This document shows, piece after piece, positions 25,769 to 36,455 of a stretch of 64,000 bases of DNA (position 1 is the stretch's first letter; each line of letters starts with the position of its first letter). The DNA comes from Oscillospiraceae bacterium (GTDB lineage Bacteria; Bacillota; Clostridia; Oscillospirales; SIG519): NCBI GenBank assembly GCA_015067255.1, contig SVMS01000004.1:1-64000 (forward strand), in the 5' to 3' direction. A model generated the notes under the pieces. That model saw only the letters and a program-made list of their open reading frames with translations. It searched no databases and was not told where the DNA came from. The position numbers were made by a program, and so were the translations under genes.

Positions 25769-28174
25769 TTATTTTACTACGATATTTAAAAGCTTATTGG
25801 GAACATAAATAATTTTAACTATTTCTTTTCCTTCAAGTGCTGCCGCTACTTTTTCATCGGCTTTAGCAATTGCTACCGCTTCATCCTGAGAAACGCCTGC
25901 TGCTGCACTTATTCTTGATTTAAGCTTTCCGTTCACCTGAACAACTATTTCGGTAAAGCTATCCTTAGTCTTACTTTCATCAAACTTAGGATATTGCTGT
26001 CCGGTTACCATACCTTCAAATTTCATAGCTTCCCACATTTCCTCAGTGATATGAGGAGCAAAGGGATTAAGCAATAAAATATAAGTTTTCAGCTCGTCTT
26101 TTGTAATCTTTTTCTTGTCATAAAATTCATTTAAAAGAGACATAAGAGAAGCTATTGCTGTATTGAATTTAAGGCTTTCTATATCCTCGGTAACCTTTTT
26201 AATTGTTTTATGCATACTGTTTTCAAGTTCTTTTGAATATCCGCTTTCGTCAGTTGCAATATCCATTAGTGACCAGGAGCGCTCAAGGAAACGCTTACAG
26301 CCTTTTATACTTGAAGAGGACCAAGGAGCCGCTTTTTCAAAATCGCCTATAAACATCTCATAAAGACGTAAGGTATCTGCTCCGTACTCATTTACAATCT
26401 CATCGGGATTTACTACGTTTCCTCTTGATTTGGACATCTTTTCATTGTTCTCACCTAAAATCATACCGTGTGAGGTACGCTTTGCGTAAGGCTCTGCTGT
26501 GGGAACAATGCCGATATCATATAAGAACTTATGCCAGAAACGAGAATAAAGAAGATGTAGAGTTGTATGCTCCATGCCGCCGTTATACCAGTCAACAGGA
26601 AGCCAGTACTTAAGCGCTTCTTCACTTGCAAGTGCTTTTGTTTCATTGGGGTCTGTATAACGTAAGAAATACCAGGAAGAGCCTGCCCACTGAGGCATTG
26701 TATCTGTTTCTCTTTTTGCAGGACCTTTGCAATGAGGACAGGTTGTATTTACCCAATCTGTCATTTTAGAAAGGGGTGATTCTCCTGTATCTGTAGGCTC
26801 ATAAGAATCAACCTCGGGAAGTCTTAAGGGTAAATCACTCTCATCAAGAGGTACCCAACCGCATTTTTCGCAATATACAAGCGGAATAGGCTCTCCCCAA
26901 TAACGCTGACGGGAGAATACCCAGTCTCTGAGCTTGTAATTTACTTTAGCGTGTCCTATTCCCTTTTCTTCAAGGAATTTAATTATTTTCTCTTTTGCAT
27001 CCTTTACGGAAAGTCCGTCCAAAATGCCTGAGTTAATCATTGTACCGCTTTCAATATCGGTATATGCTTCTTTTTCTATGTTTCCGCCTGCAACAACCTC
27101 TATCATAGGTAAATTAAAGGTTTTTGCAAAATCATAGTCACGGGTATCGTGAGCAGGTACTGCCATAATAGCGCCTGTACCGTAAGTCATAAGTACATAG
27201 TCTGATACAAAAATCGGAATTTCTTTTTCATTTACAGGATTTATTGCGCTTATTCCGTCAAGCCTTACACCTGTTTTTTCCTTTACCATTTCGGTACGCT
27301 CGAAATCGGATTTTTTAGCTGCAATTTCTCTGTATTTTACTACTTCATCATAGTTTTTAAGAAGAGCTTTGTTCTTCTCAATCATAGGATGCTCGGGAGA
27401 AATTACCATATAAGTAGCGCCGTAGAGAGTGTCGGGACGTGTTGTATATACAGTTAAAGAGTCTCCGTTTGTTATTTTGAAATCAACCTCTGCTCCTGTT
27501 GAACGGCCTATCCAGTTTTTCTGCTGAGTTTTTACTCTTTCGATGTAGTTTACTGTATCAAGGTCGTCAATAAGACGCTGAGCATATTCTGTTATTTTAA
27601 GCATCCATTGGCTTTTATCTTTGTGAACTACTTCGCTTCCGCAACGCTCGCAAACACCGTTCACAACCTCTTCATTTGCAAGTACAACCTTACAGGAGGT
27701 ACACCAGTTTACTGACATTTCCTTTTTGTAAGCAAGTCCTTTTTTGAAGAGCTGAATAAAAATCCACTGTGTCCACTTATAGTAATCGGGGTTTGTTGTA
27801 TCTATTTCTCTTGACCAGTCAAAAGAAAGACCTAACGACTGAAGCTGTTTTTTGAAATTGGCAATATTCTTTTCAGTTACAACCTCAGGGTGAATTTTAT
27901 TTTTAATTGCAAAATTTTCGGTAGGCAGACCAAAAGCGTCCCAACCCATAGGATAAAGAACGTTATAGCCTTCCATACGTCTTTTTCTTGCTACAACGTC
28001 AAGCGCTGTATAAGAACGGGGGTGTCCGACGTGCAAGCCCTGTCCGGAAGGATAAGGAAATTCTACAAGTGCATAGAATTTAGGCTTATCATATTCGTTT
28101 TTTGCGTGGAAAACTCCTTTTTCCTCCCAAATTTCCTGCCATTTCTTCTCAATAGCTTTAAAATCGTACTTCAT
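25769..28174 (-). CDS. leuS: Leucyl-tRNA synthetase
   Basis: Class I synthetase charging tRNA-Leu. The HIGH-like motif is HVGH (48-51, in [13 protein letters not shown]), a zinc-type CTSC/CERC pair occurs at ~160-185, the CP1 editing domain ([26 protein letters not shown]) is complete, and EKMSKSRGN is the KMSKS loop. The C-terminal anticodon domain ends at NIVVK. 801 residues is within the bacterial range, slightly short. There is no T-box leader: the gene sits at the end of the long minus-strand run, 32 bases after rsfS. Confidence 0.96.
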   Translation of the reverse strand: MKYDFKAIEKKWQEIWEEKGVFHAKNEYDKPKFYALVEFPYPSGQGLHVGHPRSYTALDVVARKRRMEGYNVLYPMGWDAFGLPTENFAIKNKIHPEVVTEKNIANFKKQLQSLGLSFDWSREIDTTNPDYYKWTQWIFIQLFKKGLAYKKEMSVNWCTSCKVVLANEEVVNGVCERCGSEVVHKDKSQWMLKITEYAQRLIDDLDTVNYIERVKTQQKNWIGRSTGAEVDFKITNGDSLTVYTTRPDTLYGATYMVISPEHPMIEKNKALLKNYDEVVKYREIAAKKSDFERTEMVKEKTGVRLDGISAINPVNEKEIPIFVSDYVLMTYGTGAIMAVPAHDTRDYDFAKTFNLPMIEVVAGGNIEKEAYTDIESGTMINSGILDGLSVKDAKEKIIKFLEEKGIGHAKVNYKLRDWVFSRQRYWGEPIPLVYCEKCGWVPLDESDLPLRLPEVDSYEPTDTGESPLSKMTDWVNTTCPHCKGPAKRETDTMPQWAGSSWYFLRYTDPNETKALASEEALKYWLPVDWYNGGMEHTTLHLLYSRFWHKFLYDIGIVPTAEPYAKRTSHGMILGENNEKMSKSRGNVVNPDEIVNEYGADTLRLYEMFIGDFEKAAPWSSSSIKGCKRFLERSWSLMDIATDESGYSKELENSMHKTIKKVTEDIESLKFNTAIASLMSLLNEFYDKKKITKDELKTYILLLNPFAPHITEEMWEAMKFEGMVTGQQYPKFDESKTKDSFTEIVVQVNGKLKSRISAAAGVSQDEAVAIAKADEKVAAALEGKEIVKIIYVPNKLLNIVVK

Positions 28175-28206
28175 TACTCTTTTGCCTCTCTTTTTATGTC
28201 AATTTA

Positions 28207-28560
28207 TTATAACTCTATTGTAACCTTCTCGGCATCTGCCCACAGCTTTTCAAGATTATAAAATTCTCTTGTTTCTTTGCTGAATACGTGAACTATCAAG
28301 GTGCCGTAATCGAGCAATACCCAGTTTCCGTCATTGTAGCCTTCTCTGTGAAGAAGGTGTAAATCGGTTTGTTCAAGCATAGCTTCAACTGTATCTGCAA
28401 GAGTTTTTATCTGTGTTGTAGATGTACCCTCAGCAATAACAAAATAGTCTGCAAGCACAGTAAGACGGTCTATTTTTAAAACCTCTATATTCTGACCTTT
28501 TTTACTGTCAAGCGCTTCATATGCTATTTTTGCATAATTAAATACTTCATCTTTATTCAT
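28207..28560 (-). CDS. rsfS: Ribosomal silencing factor
   Basis: 117-residue RsfS/YbeB protein. It binds L14 and blocks subunit joining when nutrients are short. The fold signature is visible: VLKIDRLTVLADYFVIAEGTS, the YNDGNWVLLDYGTLIVHVF strand pair and REFYNLEKLWADA. It follows yqeK, as in many Firmicutes (nadD-yqeK-rsfS). Confidence 0.95.
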   Translation of the reverse strand: MNKDEVFNYAKIAYEALDSKKGQNIEVLKIDRLTVLADYFVIAEGTSTTQIKTLADTVEAMLEQTDLHLLHREGYNDGNWVLLDYGTLIVHVFSKETREFYNLEKLWADAEKVTIEL

Positions 28561-28585
28561 TGTGCCACTGTCAGCCTTTCATAAG

Positions 28586-29158
28586 TTAATTTTTCTGATT
28601 TTCAACAAAAACATTGTATGCTTCAATTGTATCCGGATGTAACAATGTTCCTTTTTTAGCAACCTCGATAATAGAAGAGCGTAAAGCTGTAAGCATTGCA
28701 AAATCAAGCCCTTTTTCTTCTAAAGCCTGCCGTATTTCCTCTACACCGTCATAAGTTCTGTTTGGCTCTACGCAATCGGCAATATAAATTATTTTATCAA
28801 GCTCTGTCATATATTTATTTGCAGTTGTATGATACCTTACAGCTCTTACAATTTCTTCATCCTCAATATTGAGAAGATATCTTACATAGTATGCCCCTGT
28901 ATGCTGATGTAAAACCTTGGGCTCGTTTTTCTCAACAAAATCAAGCTCGATTTTATAATCAATGCAAAAGTCCATTTGTTCTTTTGGAGACAATTCTTTT
29001 GTAATATCATGTAAAAGTCCTGCAAAATAAGCTTTTTCTTCATCAACTGAATATATTTTTGCAAGCTTTACTGCAGTTTCTGCAACGCCTATTGTATGCT
29101 TATATTTTTTCTCCGAAAGTCTGTCCTTAAGAAGCCTTAATAAAAATTTTTTATCCAT
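28586..29158 (-). CDS. yqeK: YqeK-type HD-domain phosphohydrolase, Ap4A hydrolase
   Basis: 190-residue HD protein. YqeK members cleave diadenosine tetraphosphate symmetrically. Metal ligands are seen in YKHTIGVAETA, GLLHDITKEL (HD pair) and LHQHTGAYY, with a last Asp in IIYIADCVEP. The start codon shares one base with the nadD stop, so translation is coupled. Confidence 0.93.
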   Translation of the reverse strand: MDKKFLLRLLKDRLSEKKYKHTIGVAETAVKLAKIYSVDEEKAYFAGLLHDITKELSPKEQMDFCIDYKIELDFVEKNEPKVLHQHTGAYYVRYLLNIEDEEIVRAVRYHTTANKYMTELDKIIYIADCVEPNRTYDGVEEIRQALEEKGLDFAMLTALRSSIIEVAKKGTLLHPDTIEAYNVFVENQKN

Positions 29159-29757
29159 TATTTATAAAGCCCCCTTTTTTTAATATACTCATAAACCTCG
29201 TCGGGTATTAAGCCAAAACAGCTTTCCCCTGCTTTAATTTTTTCACGAACCTGTGTTGAGCTTATGCTCAAAGGCTCAATATCAAGAATTTCAAGCCGAG
29301 CATTGTATTTTTCTTTTAAAAACTCACTGTGCTTTTTTATTTTTTCAGCCTCGTCTTTGTTTCTCGGTGCCGCAACAATTACACAGTTTTTACATATATT
29401 CTCCGTCTTATACCAATTCTGAAGGGTTAAAACCATATCAGTACCCATAATTAAATAGAGAGTATCATTTTTATACTGCTGTTTCAATTCGGTAACAGTA
29501 TCAGAGGTATAACAAGGAACATCTTTAAAAATCTCTATATCCAATACATTATAATTTATTTTATCTGAAAATGCAATATCTGTCATATTAAATCTGTCAA
29601 TGTTCTCTGCACCGCCTGCAAGCTTTTTATGCGGCGGATTTCCCGCAGGAATAATAAGCATCTTATCAAGCTTTAAAAGCTCTGTAGCTTTTTTTGCCAG
29701 ATAAATATGACCGCAATGTATAGGATTAAAGCTTCCGCCTAATATTCCAATTTTCAT
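29158..29757 (-). CDS. nadD: Nicotinate-nucleotide adenylyltransferase
   Basis: Makes deamido-NAD from nicotinate mononucleotide and ATP. GILGGSFNPIHCGHIYLA holds the GxFxPxHxGH signature, IIPAGNPPHKK binds the substrate, and ISSTQVREKI is the C-terminal ISSTxxR motif. 199 residues is typical. It overlaps yhbY by 4 bases at its start and yqeK by 1 base at its end. Confidence 0.95.
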   Translation of the reverse strand: MKIGILGGSFNPIHCGHIYLAKKATELLKLDKMLIIPAGNPPHKKLAGGAENIDRFNMTDIAFSDKINYNVLDIEIFKDVPCYTSDTVTELKQQYKNDTLYLIMGTDMVLTLQNWYKTENICKNCVIVAAPRNKDEAEKIKKHSEFLKEKYNARLEILDIEPLSISSTQVREKIKAGESCFGLIPDEVYEYIKKRGLYK

Positions 29758-30041
29758 AGCTGTATTTTCTTTTTATCTTTTGACTCTTTGTAAAGCACAA
29801 ATTTTGAGCCGATAACCTGTACTACATCGCAGTTTATCATTTCAGCTAATTCATTTGCCGCTTCCTTTGCACTTACAGGTGATGTTTCAAGAACGCTTAA
29901 TTTAATTAACTCTCTTGCATTAAGAGCATCTCTTACCTGATTTATAAGGTTATCATTTATTCCTATTTTTCCAACCTGCAAAATAGCTGTCTGTGTATTT
30001 GCAAGGGAGCGTAAATACGCACGTTGTTTTGATGTAAGCAT
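29754..30041 (-). CDS. yhbY: YhbY-type CRM-domain RNA-binding protein
   Basis: 95-residue single CRM domain associated with pre-50S particles. MLTSKQRAYLRSLANT, the VGKIGIN loop (variant of the GxxG RNA-binding turn) and the VVQVIGSKFVLYKES end match the family. It has no catalytic site. It lies in the operon order rdgB, yhbY, nadD with a 4-base overlap into nadD. Confidence 0.93.
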   Translation of the reverse strand: MLTSKQRAYLRSLANTQTAILQVGKIGINDNLINQVRDALNARELIKLSVLETSPVSAKEAANELAEMINCDVVQVIGSKFVLYKESKDKKKIQL

Positions 30042-30056
30042 TTATTATACCTATCC

Positions 30057-30647
30057 TTAAATATATTTTTCAAGCTCTTTTACAAAAAGCTTAAGAGCAT
30101 TTGCTCTGTGCGAAATTTTATTTTTAATTTCAGGCTCTATTTCTGCCATAGTTTTTTTATATTGTTCAATATAAAATATAGGGTCATAACCAAAGCCGTT
30201 TTCACCCTGAGGCGCACAAAGTATCTCACCGTCAACTGTGCCTCTTACTGTAAATTCTCTTCCGTCGGGAAATACACAGGCAACTGCGCTTACAAAATAA
30301 GCTTTTCTATTTTCCATATTTTTCATATTGTAAATTAAAAGTTCGTATCTGTCAATATCATTTTGACATTTATCGCCACCGTAGCGAGCTGAATATATTC
30401 CCGGCTCTCCGTTCAAAGCTTCTACACAAAGTCCGCTGTCATCCGCAACGGCAGGACATCCTGAAAGCTTACAAACCGTTCTTGCCTTTATAAGAGCATT
30501 TTCTTCGAAGGTAAGTCCATCTTCCTCTATTTCTGTATTTATTCCCGCTTCCTTCATTGATTTTGCATTTATATTAAATTCATCAAGAATTGCGCTTAGC
30601 TCTTTAAGCTTTTTTTGATTATTTGTAGCAATAACAAAATTATGCAT
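30057..30647 (-). CDS. rdgB: XTP/dITP diphosphatase (Ham1/RdgB)
   Basis: House-cleaning pyrophosphatase that removes ITP, dITP and XTP from the pool. It starts with FVIATNNQKKLKEL, has FEENALIKA with the catalytic acids, VADDSGLCVEALNGEPGIYSARY, and the specificity segment ENGFGYDPIFY, ending with the ISHRANAL helix. 196 residues is normal. It lies 15 bases after ftsY. Confidence 0.96.
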   Translation of the reverse strand: MHNFVIATNNQKKLKELSAILDEFNINAKSMKEAGINTEIEEDGLTFEENALIKARTVCKLSGCPAVADDSGLCVEALNGEPGIYSARYGGDKCQNDIDRYELLIYNMKNMENRKAYFVSAVACVFPDGREFTVRGTVDGEILCAPQGENGFGYDPIFYIEQYKKTMAEIEPEIKNKISHRANALKLFVKELEKYI

Positions 30648-30662
30648 ATCTTTTTTCTCCTT

Positions 30663-31574
30663 TTATGGCTCAATTAAAGCGTTTGCAAAATCTCTTGCGT
30701 TAAAGGGCTGAAGGTCGTCCATCTTTTCACCAACGCCTATAAACTTAACAGGAACATTAAGTTCTTCCTTAACTGAAATAACCATTCCGCCTCTTGCTGT
30801 TCCGTCAAGCTTTGTTAGGATTATTCCGGTTATTGCCGCAGAATTTTTAAATTCACGTGCTTGATTTAAAGCGTTTTGACCTGTTGTTGCATCAAGCACT
30901 AAAAGAGTTTCTCTTGATGTATCGGGTAATTCTCTGTCAAGTACTCTTGAAATTTTGGCAAGCTCATCCATAAGATGCTTTTTATTATGAAGTCTTCCTG
31001 CTGTATCGCAAATTATACAATCTGCTCCTCTTGCCTTTCCTGCCTGTACAGTATCAAAAATAACTGCTGCAGGGTCACTTCCCTCAGTGTGCTTTACTAT
31101 ATCGACACCTACACGCTGTGCCCATATTTCAAGCTGTTCTATTGCGGCAGCTCTAAAGGTATCTCCTGCGCCTAAAATAACCTTTTTTCCCTGTGATTTA
31201 AAGTGATTTGCAAGCTTTGCAATAGAAGTTGTTTTACCTACTCCGTTTACTCCTATTACAAGAATTACAGCAGGTTTTTTTGATATATCCAGCTGTATTT
31301 TTTCATCATCCATAAGAGAGGTCAAAATTTCAACAAGCTGTTGTTTGAGCTCCTCAGTATCTTTAATTTTTTCAAGTTTTGCCGCACTTCTTAGCTCATC
31401 TATTATTTTTTCGGACACCTCATAACCCACATCAGATGTTATAAGAATTTCCATAAGCTCTTCTAAAAAATCCTCATCAACTGTACGGAAATTTGCAAAA
31501 AGCCCATTCAAAGAATTTGACATTCCGTCTTTTGTTTTAGTGAGACCTTTTTTGATTTTTTCAAAAAAACCCAT
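30663..31574 (-). CDS. ftsY: Signal recognition particle receptor FtsY
   Basis: SRP GTPase that docks ribosome-SRP complexes at the membrane. After a short amphipathic N-terminus (MGFFEKIKKGL, a membrane-binding helix) come the N domain and the G domain with G1 GVNGVGKTT (~108-116), DTFRAAAIEQL, the G3 DTAGR box and G4 TKLDG. At 303 residues it lacks the long acidic A domain of enterobacteria, as is normal for Firmicutes. It lies directly after smc, 16 bases apart, a conserved order. Confidence 0.96.
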   Translation of the reverse strand: MGFFEKIKKGLTKTKDGMSNSLNGLFANFRTVDEDFLEELMEILITSDVGYEVSEKIIDELRSAAKLEKIKDTEELKQQLVEILTSLMDDEKIQLDISKKPAVILVIGVNGVGKTTSIAKLANHFKSQGKKVILGAGDTFRAAAIEQLEIWAQRVGVDIVKHTEGSDPAAVIFDTVQAGKARGADCIICDTAGRLHNKKHLMDELAKISRVLDRELPDTSRETLLVLDATTGQNALNQAREFKNSAAITGIILTKLDGTARGGMVISVKEELNVPVKFIGVGEKMDDLQPFNARDFANALIEP

Positions 31575-31590
31575 TTATATCCCCTGCTTC

Positions 31591-34500
31591 TTAATTGAGA
31601 TTTAATTTTTCCACCATTTCATTTACATTGATTGTCAAAAGCTTGCTGACACCTTTTTCCTGCATTGTAACTCCGTAAAGTCTGTCAGCCTCTTCCATTG
31701 TTCCTCTTCTGTGAGTAATGGTAATAAACTGTGTTTTATTCGTTAATCTACGCAGATATTCAGCATATCTGTTGACGTTTACATCATCAAGCGCCGCCTC
31801 AATCTCGTCAAGCAGACAAAACGGTGTAGGACGTACACGCAAAATAGCAAAATAAAGCGCTATTGCAACGAAGGCTTGCTCTCCGCCCGAAAGTGCTGAA
31901 AGATGCTTTATTATTTTTCCAGGAGGCGCAACGTTTATTTCTATTCCCGAGGTCAACACATCTGTCGGATCGGAAAGAGTAAGCTTTGCTGTACCGCCGC
32001 CAAATAATTCAATAAACGTCTGATTAAAGTTTTCGTTGATAACTTTAAATTGCTCTGTAAAGATTTCACGCATTTTTGAGGTAAGCTCTGTTATTATTTT
32101 CAAGAGCTCGTTTTTAGCTGTATCTATATCAGAAATTTGTGCTGTAAGTAAATCATAACGCTCTTTTACGGTTTTATATTCTTCCACCGCATTAAGATTT
32201 ACGTCACCCATTTTCTTCATTTCCGATTTTATATCGCTTATACGCTTATTGGCTTTTGGAACACTCTCAAGCTCTTGTCTGAAGGGCTGAGCATCTGACA
32301 CTGTAAGCTCGTATTCGTCCCACAGCTTTAAAATAATGCCGTCGCATTCCATTTGTACGTTTGCTTTTTTACCCTCTAAACGCTCAACCTCTGCAACGTA
32401 TTTACTCTTTATTTCAGCCTCTGCTTTTTCACGCTCACGCTCAACAGTTATCTGCTTTTCAGCATCCTCACGCTGTTTTATAAGGAGTTGAGTTTGCTCT
32501 TTTTTAGCTTTTATTTCGCCTGCAAAAGTAACACCTTGTTTTTCAAGCTCAATTATCTGATTGTTAAGCTGTTCATTATTTTGCTTTATCTGTTCAATCT
32601 GAGCATATCTTGCTTCGTTTGATTTACCTTGAAGCTCAAGAGTATTGTTAAGCTCAATTATAGCCTCTTTATTTGCCTCTATATCCTTACTTACATTTAG
32701 AATTTCAAGGCGTTTTTGAGAAATTCCGCTGTTAAGCTGTTCTCTTTGAGCAGCTATATCGTTTGTTCCTGCAGTAAGCTGTGCAAGTGCCTCTTGAATC
32801 TTTGCTTCCTGTGTTTCAAGCTCAGCAATTTCAGTTCTTAATTGCAAACCTTGTTTTTTAAGATTTTCCGTATCTTCTTCTAATTTCTTACGGTCATTCT
32901 CAAAATTATCAAGCTCATTTTGCAAATCTGCAGCAAGTCCTTCAATGTGAGAAAGCTCGCTTCTTTCTAAAATCAGCTCATCATCAAGCACACGGTTTTC
33001 AGCGTTTGCGCCATCTAAAGAAGCTGTAAGCGATGCCACCTCTGCCTGAATATCTTTAAGGCTCTGAGCCTGTGTATCAAGCTTTTGCTCAAGCTCCTCA
33101 ACAGAGGCTTTAAGACGTCCGATTTCGTTTGCTCTTGTAAGTATTCCCGCATTTTTAACAGATGAACCGCCTGTTAAAGAACCGCCTGCATTTACCTGCT
33201 GACCGTCCGAAGTTACTATTCTGTATTTATAGCCTGTAGCTTTAGCCATTCTTATAGCATTGTCAATATGGTCAACAACTATCGTTCTTCCAAGCAGAGA
33301 GTTTACTACACCTGAAAACTTAGAGTCAAACTCTACAAGCTTTGCGCCTATTCCTATAAATCCTTCAAACTTTTCAAAATCCTTCTCATTTACACTTGAA
33401 GAATTTACTGAAGATAGAGGTAAAAAGGTTGCTCTGCCCGCTTTTTTGGATTTAAGGAAATAGATTGCCGCCTTAGCATCATTTTCAGTATCTACAACTA
33501 TGTTTTGGATTGCTGCTCCGAGTGCCGTTTCTATAGCAAGAGAATTTTCATCAGAAACGTTGATTACTGAGGAAACTGTTCCGTAAATTCCCTTTAATCC
33601 GCCTCTTGAATACTCCTCCATAACAGCCTTTACGCTTCCCGAAAAGCCTTCAAAATGACGTTGCATATCGGTAAGCATTTTTATTTTTTGATTAGCTGTC
33701 ATAAACTCTACATTTAAAGCATCATAGCTTTTTTGCATTGATACAGCTTTTTCCTGTCTGCTTTTCAGCTTAAGAGAATATCCGTTTATTATATTGGAAA
33801 GCGATTTTTGCTTATTCTCTTTCTGAGTAATAGCATCTGTCGTTTCTTTCTTTTTATCAAGAAGCGCTTTTAATGACTCTTGTTTGTTTGCTTTTTCGTC
33901 GTCCAATTCATTTAAACGCTTGTTAGAAGCTTCAAAATTAGCAGTTGCCGAGCTTTCTGCAATTTTAATGTCGGTAAGCTTTGTGCTTAAAGCCATAGCC
34001 TGCTGACTCTTTTCTTCAATTACCGCCGCTTGCTCTTTACTTGCACTTTCTAATTTTGTGCTTTCAGCTATAACAGTATTAAGCTGAGCTTCCAAATTGA
34101 CTTTTTCGTTTTCAAGCTTTTCAATTTGTGTCTTTTTATCTTCTATTTGTAATTTTATCTGCTGTTCCTGTTGCCCTTGTTGGTTTATCTCTTCCTCTAT
34201 TCTTGCTATTCCCTCGTTATTGTGAAGAATATCATTTTTCAATATTGCAATATCAGAGGATAAATTGATGCTTTTTTCTTCAATCTGATGTATTTCGTTT
34301 CTTATATTATCTATTTCAACAGTTATTTGTCTTGTAGCTTCATAGCTTTTATCTATCTGACGTTCAATAGCCTCTAATTTTGTTTCAGAGTCAGCTAACA
34401 GGTTTTTGGCATTTTTACAGTCTGCTTCAAGCTTTTCAATACCTTGTTTGATTTTTTCAATATTGTCAAGCCATACGCTAATTTCAAGAATTCTTCTCTC

Positions 34501-35160
34501 GTCACGTAAAATAAGATATTTCTGTGCCTTTTCAGACTGTATTCTCAAAGGCTCTACTCTGTCCTCAAGCTCTGTTAAGATATCTCTTAATCTCAGTAAG
34601 TTTTCTTCTGTTGCCTGAAGCTTTCTTTCTGTCTCCGCTTTTCTGTAACGGAACTTTGAAATTCCCGCTGCCTCTTCAAAAATCTGACGTCTGTCTTCGC
34701 TTTTTACCGACAAAATTTCAGCTATTCTGCCCTGTCCGATAATAGAATAGCCGTCCTTACCTAAACCGGTATCCATAAAAAGCTCATTTATGTCTTTTAG
34801 TCTTACCGGTGCTCTGTTTATAAAATATTCACTTTCACCCGAACGGTAATAACGTCTTGTAACGGTTATTTCGTTATATTCAAGAGGAAGCTCTCCGTCA
34901 GAATTATCTATTGTAAGTGAAACCTCTGCAAAACCTAAAGGCTTTCTGTCCTGAGTGCCGTCAAATATGACGTCCTCCATTTTGACGCCTCTCAAGGTTT
35001 TTGAGGACATTTCACCCAATACCCAGCGCACTGCATCGGCAATATTACTTTTACCGCTTCCGTTAGGACCTACAATAGCTGTAATTCCGTCTGTAAACAG
35101 TATTTCGGTTTTGTCGGGAAATGACTTAAATCCCTGAATTTCAAGACTTTTTAAAAGCAT
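31591..35160 (-). CDS. smc: Chromosome partition protein SMC
   Basis: ATPase that folds and segregates the chromosome with ScpA and ScpB. Walker A GPNGSGKSN (31-39) and the Q-loop region are N-terminal. Long coiled coils (~170-490 and ~680-1000) flank the hinge (~520-660, GGLKGIYGTVSSVI through VNAGGSLTGG). The C-terminal head has the signature LSGGEQAFVAIAL and Walker B FCLLDEIEAALDD. 1189 residues is typical. Its start lies inside the last 20 bases of the HgdB-like gene upstream, so it is translated in coupling with an unrelated metabolic gene. Confidence 0.97.
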   Translation of the reverse strand: MLLKSLEIQGFKSFPDKTEILFTDGITAIVGPNGSGKSNIADAVRWVLGEMSSKTLRGVKMEDVIFDGTQDRKPLGFAEVSLTIDNSDGELPLEYNEITVTRRYYRSGESEYFINRAPVRLKDINELFMDTGLGKDGYSIIGQGRIAEILSVKSEDRRQIFEEAAGISKFRYRKAETERKLQATEENLLRLRDILTELEDRVEPLRIQSEKAQKYLILRDERRILEISVWLDNIEKIKQGIEKLEADCKNAKNLLADSETKLEAIERQIDKSYEATRQITVEIDNIRNEIHQIEEKSINLSSDIAILKNDILHNNEGIARIEEEINQQGQQEQQIKLQIEDKKTQIEKLENEKVNLEAQLNTVIAESTKLESASKEQAAVIEEKSQQAMALSTKLTDIKIAESSATANFEASNKRLNELDDEKANKQESLKALLDKKKETTDAITQKENKQKSLSNIINGYSLKLKSRQEKAVSMQKSYDALNVEFMTANQKIKMLTDMQRHFEGFSGSVKAVMEEYSRGGLKGIYGTVSSVINVSDENSLAIETALGAAIQNIVVDTENDAKAAIYFLKSKKAGRATFLPLSSVNSSSVNEKDFEKFEGFIGIGAKLVEFDSKFSGVVNSLLGRTIVVDHIDNAIRMAKATGYKYRIVTSDGQQVNAGGSLTGGSSVKNAGILTRANEIGRLKASVEELEQKLDTQAQSLKDIQAEVASLTASLDGANAENRVLDDELILERSELSHIEGLAADLQNELDNFENDRKKLEEDTENLKKQGLQLRTEIAELETQEAKIQEALAQLTAGTNDIAAQREQLNSGISQKRLEILNVSKDIEANKEAIIELNNTLELQGKSNEARYAQIEQIKQNNEQLNNQIIELEKQGVTFAGEIKAKKEQTQLLIKQREDAEKQITVEREREKAEAEIKSKYVAEVERLEGKKANVQMECDGIILKLWDEYELTVSDAQPFRQELESVPKANKRISDIKSEMKKMGDVNLNAVEEYKTVKERYDLLTAQISDIDTAKNELLKIITELTSKMREIFTEQFKVINENFNQTFIELFGGGTAKLTLSDPTDVLTSGIEINVAPPGKIIKHLSALSGGEQAFVAIALYFAILRVRPTPFCLLDEIEAALDDVNVNRYAEYLRRLTNKTQFITITHRRGTMEEADRLYGVTMQEKGVSKLLTINVNEMVEKLNLN

Positions 35161-36433
35161 TTACATTCTCCATATCCGTAGTTTTTTCTGTCTGCTGTGT
35201 TTCTCTTGCATTTGCAAGCATAAGCTTTATCCTGTTTTCCTGATTGGCTTTTGTTGCTCCGGGGTCATAATCTATTGCAACAATATTGGACTGAGGATAA
35301 TTATCACGCAATTTTTTTATCATACCCTTGCCTATTATATGATTAGGCAGGCACCCAAAAGGCTGAGTACAAACTATATTAGGAACTCCACTTTCAATAA
35401 GCTCTAACATCTCGGAAATAAGAAGCCAGCCTTCTCCCATTTTATTTCCTATTCCTACATATCCTTTAACAAGCTCTTTTTTATGGAAAAACTCAGTAAG
35501 AGTATTAAAGCGTTCATATGGCTTAAGCACCTCAAGCATTATATTCTGACAGTTGACCATATATTTTCTAAGCCACTTTGCAACAGTTGCTTTTATAATA
35601 CCCGAACCAAAAAGTCTTCTGTCCTCCACCATAGCATCACAGGTATATAATATAAAGTCAAGCAAGCCGTACATAACAGGCTGTGCGCCTTCTTTGAGTA
35701 AAAATTCTTCTAAATCGTTATTTCCAAGAGGTGCAAATTTTACATATATTTCTCCCACTATACCTACTTTTATTTTATTTTCGTTATTAACCTCTATTTT
35801 AGCAAAAGACTCTGTTATTTTAATTGCGTTTTCACGGTAGGTTTTCTGACAAATTCTTTTTCCCTTTTTAAACTGTTCATAAAGCTTATGTACCCATTCT
35901 TCCGTGAGCTTATCACAGCTTCCTTTTATCTTTTCATAGGGTTTTACGCATTGGGAAAGATGCATTAAAATATCTCCGTACAAAAGAGCAAAAATCAGTT
36001 CACTCAAAAGCTTAAAATTAAGCTTAAAGCCGGGATTTTTTTCAAGTCCTGCAAGGTTTAAGGAGATAACAGGAACATATTCCAGACCACTTTTTTTAAG
36101 GGCTTTTCTCAAAAGATTGATATAATTAGACGCCCTACATCCGCCGCCTGTCTGAGTTATCATAAGGGCAACCTTGTTTTTATCGTACTTTCCGCTTTTT
36201 AAGGCATCAATAAATTGTCCGATAACAAGTAATGCAGGATAACAGGTATCGTTATGAACATTTTTAAGACCTTCGTCAACAATGCCTCTGTGGGAAGTTG
36301 TGAGAAGCTCTGCATTATATCCGTGCTTCCAGAAAACTCTCTGCAAAAGTCTGAAATGAACGGGAAGCATATTCGGAATAAGGATTGTGTAATCCTTTTT
36401 CATTTGTTTTGTAAATATAACTCTGTCTGCCAT
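35141..36433 (-). CDS. HgdB-like acyl-CoA dehydratase activase-related protein
   Basis: 430 residues resembling the C-terminal (2-hydroxyacyl-CoA dehydratase/HgdB-like, DUF2229-linked) part of large activase proteins. Conserved cysteines occur in HNDTCYPALLVIGQF, TQTGGGCRASNY and CTQPFGCLPNHIIGKG, plausible iron-sulfur ligands. In other clostridia this region is usually fused to the C-terminus of a ~1400-residue activase; here it is a separate ORF with its own SD (acggag), 22 bases after the activase. It should act with that partner in ATP-driven low-potential electron transfer. The substrate is unknown; the double-cubane-cluster reductases are a related possibility. Confidence 0.78.
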   Translation of the reverse strand: MADRVIFTKQMKKDYTILIPNMLPVHFRLLQRVFWKHGYNAELLTTSHRGIVDEGLKNVHNDTCYPALLVIGQFIDALKSGKYDKNKVALMITQTGGGCRASNYINLLRKALKKSGLEYVPVISLNLAGLEKNPGFKLNFKLLSELIFALLYGDILMHLSQCVKPYEKIKGSCDKLTEEWVHKLYEQFKKGKRICQKTYRENAIKITESFAKIEVNNENKIKVGIVGEIYVKFAPLGNNDLEEFLLKEGAQPVMYGLLDFILYTCDAMVEDRRLFGSGIIKATVAKWLRKYMVNCQNIMLEVLKPYERFNTLTEFFHKKELVKGYVGIGNKMGEGWLLISEMLELIESGVPNIVCTQPFGCLPNHIIGKGMIKKLRDNYPQSNIVAIDYDPGATKANQENRIKLMLANARETQQTEKTTDMENVNAFKKS

Positions 36434-36455
36434 ATGTACTCCGTTTCACCTTTTA

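Noticed and set aside
36434-36455. Frameshift pseudogene as the explanation of the split activase
   Set aside because: The downstream ORF has its own start codon and SD, and both reading frames are intact and conserved in motif content.
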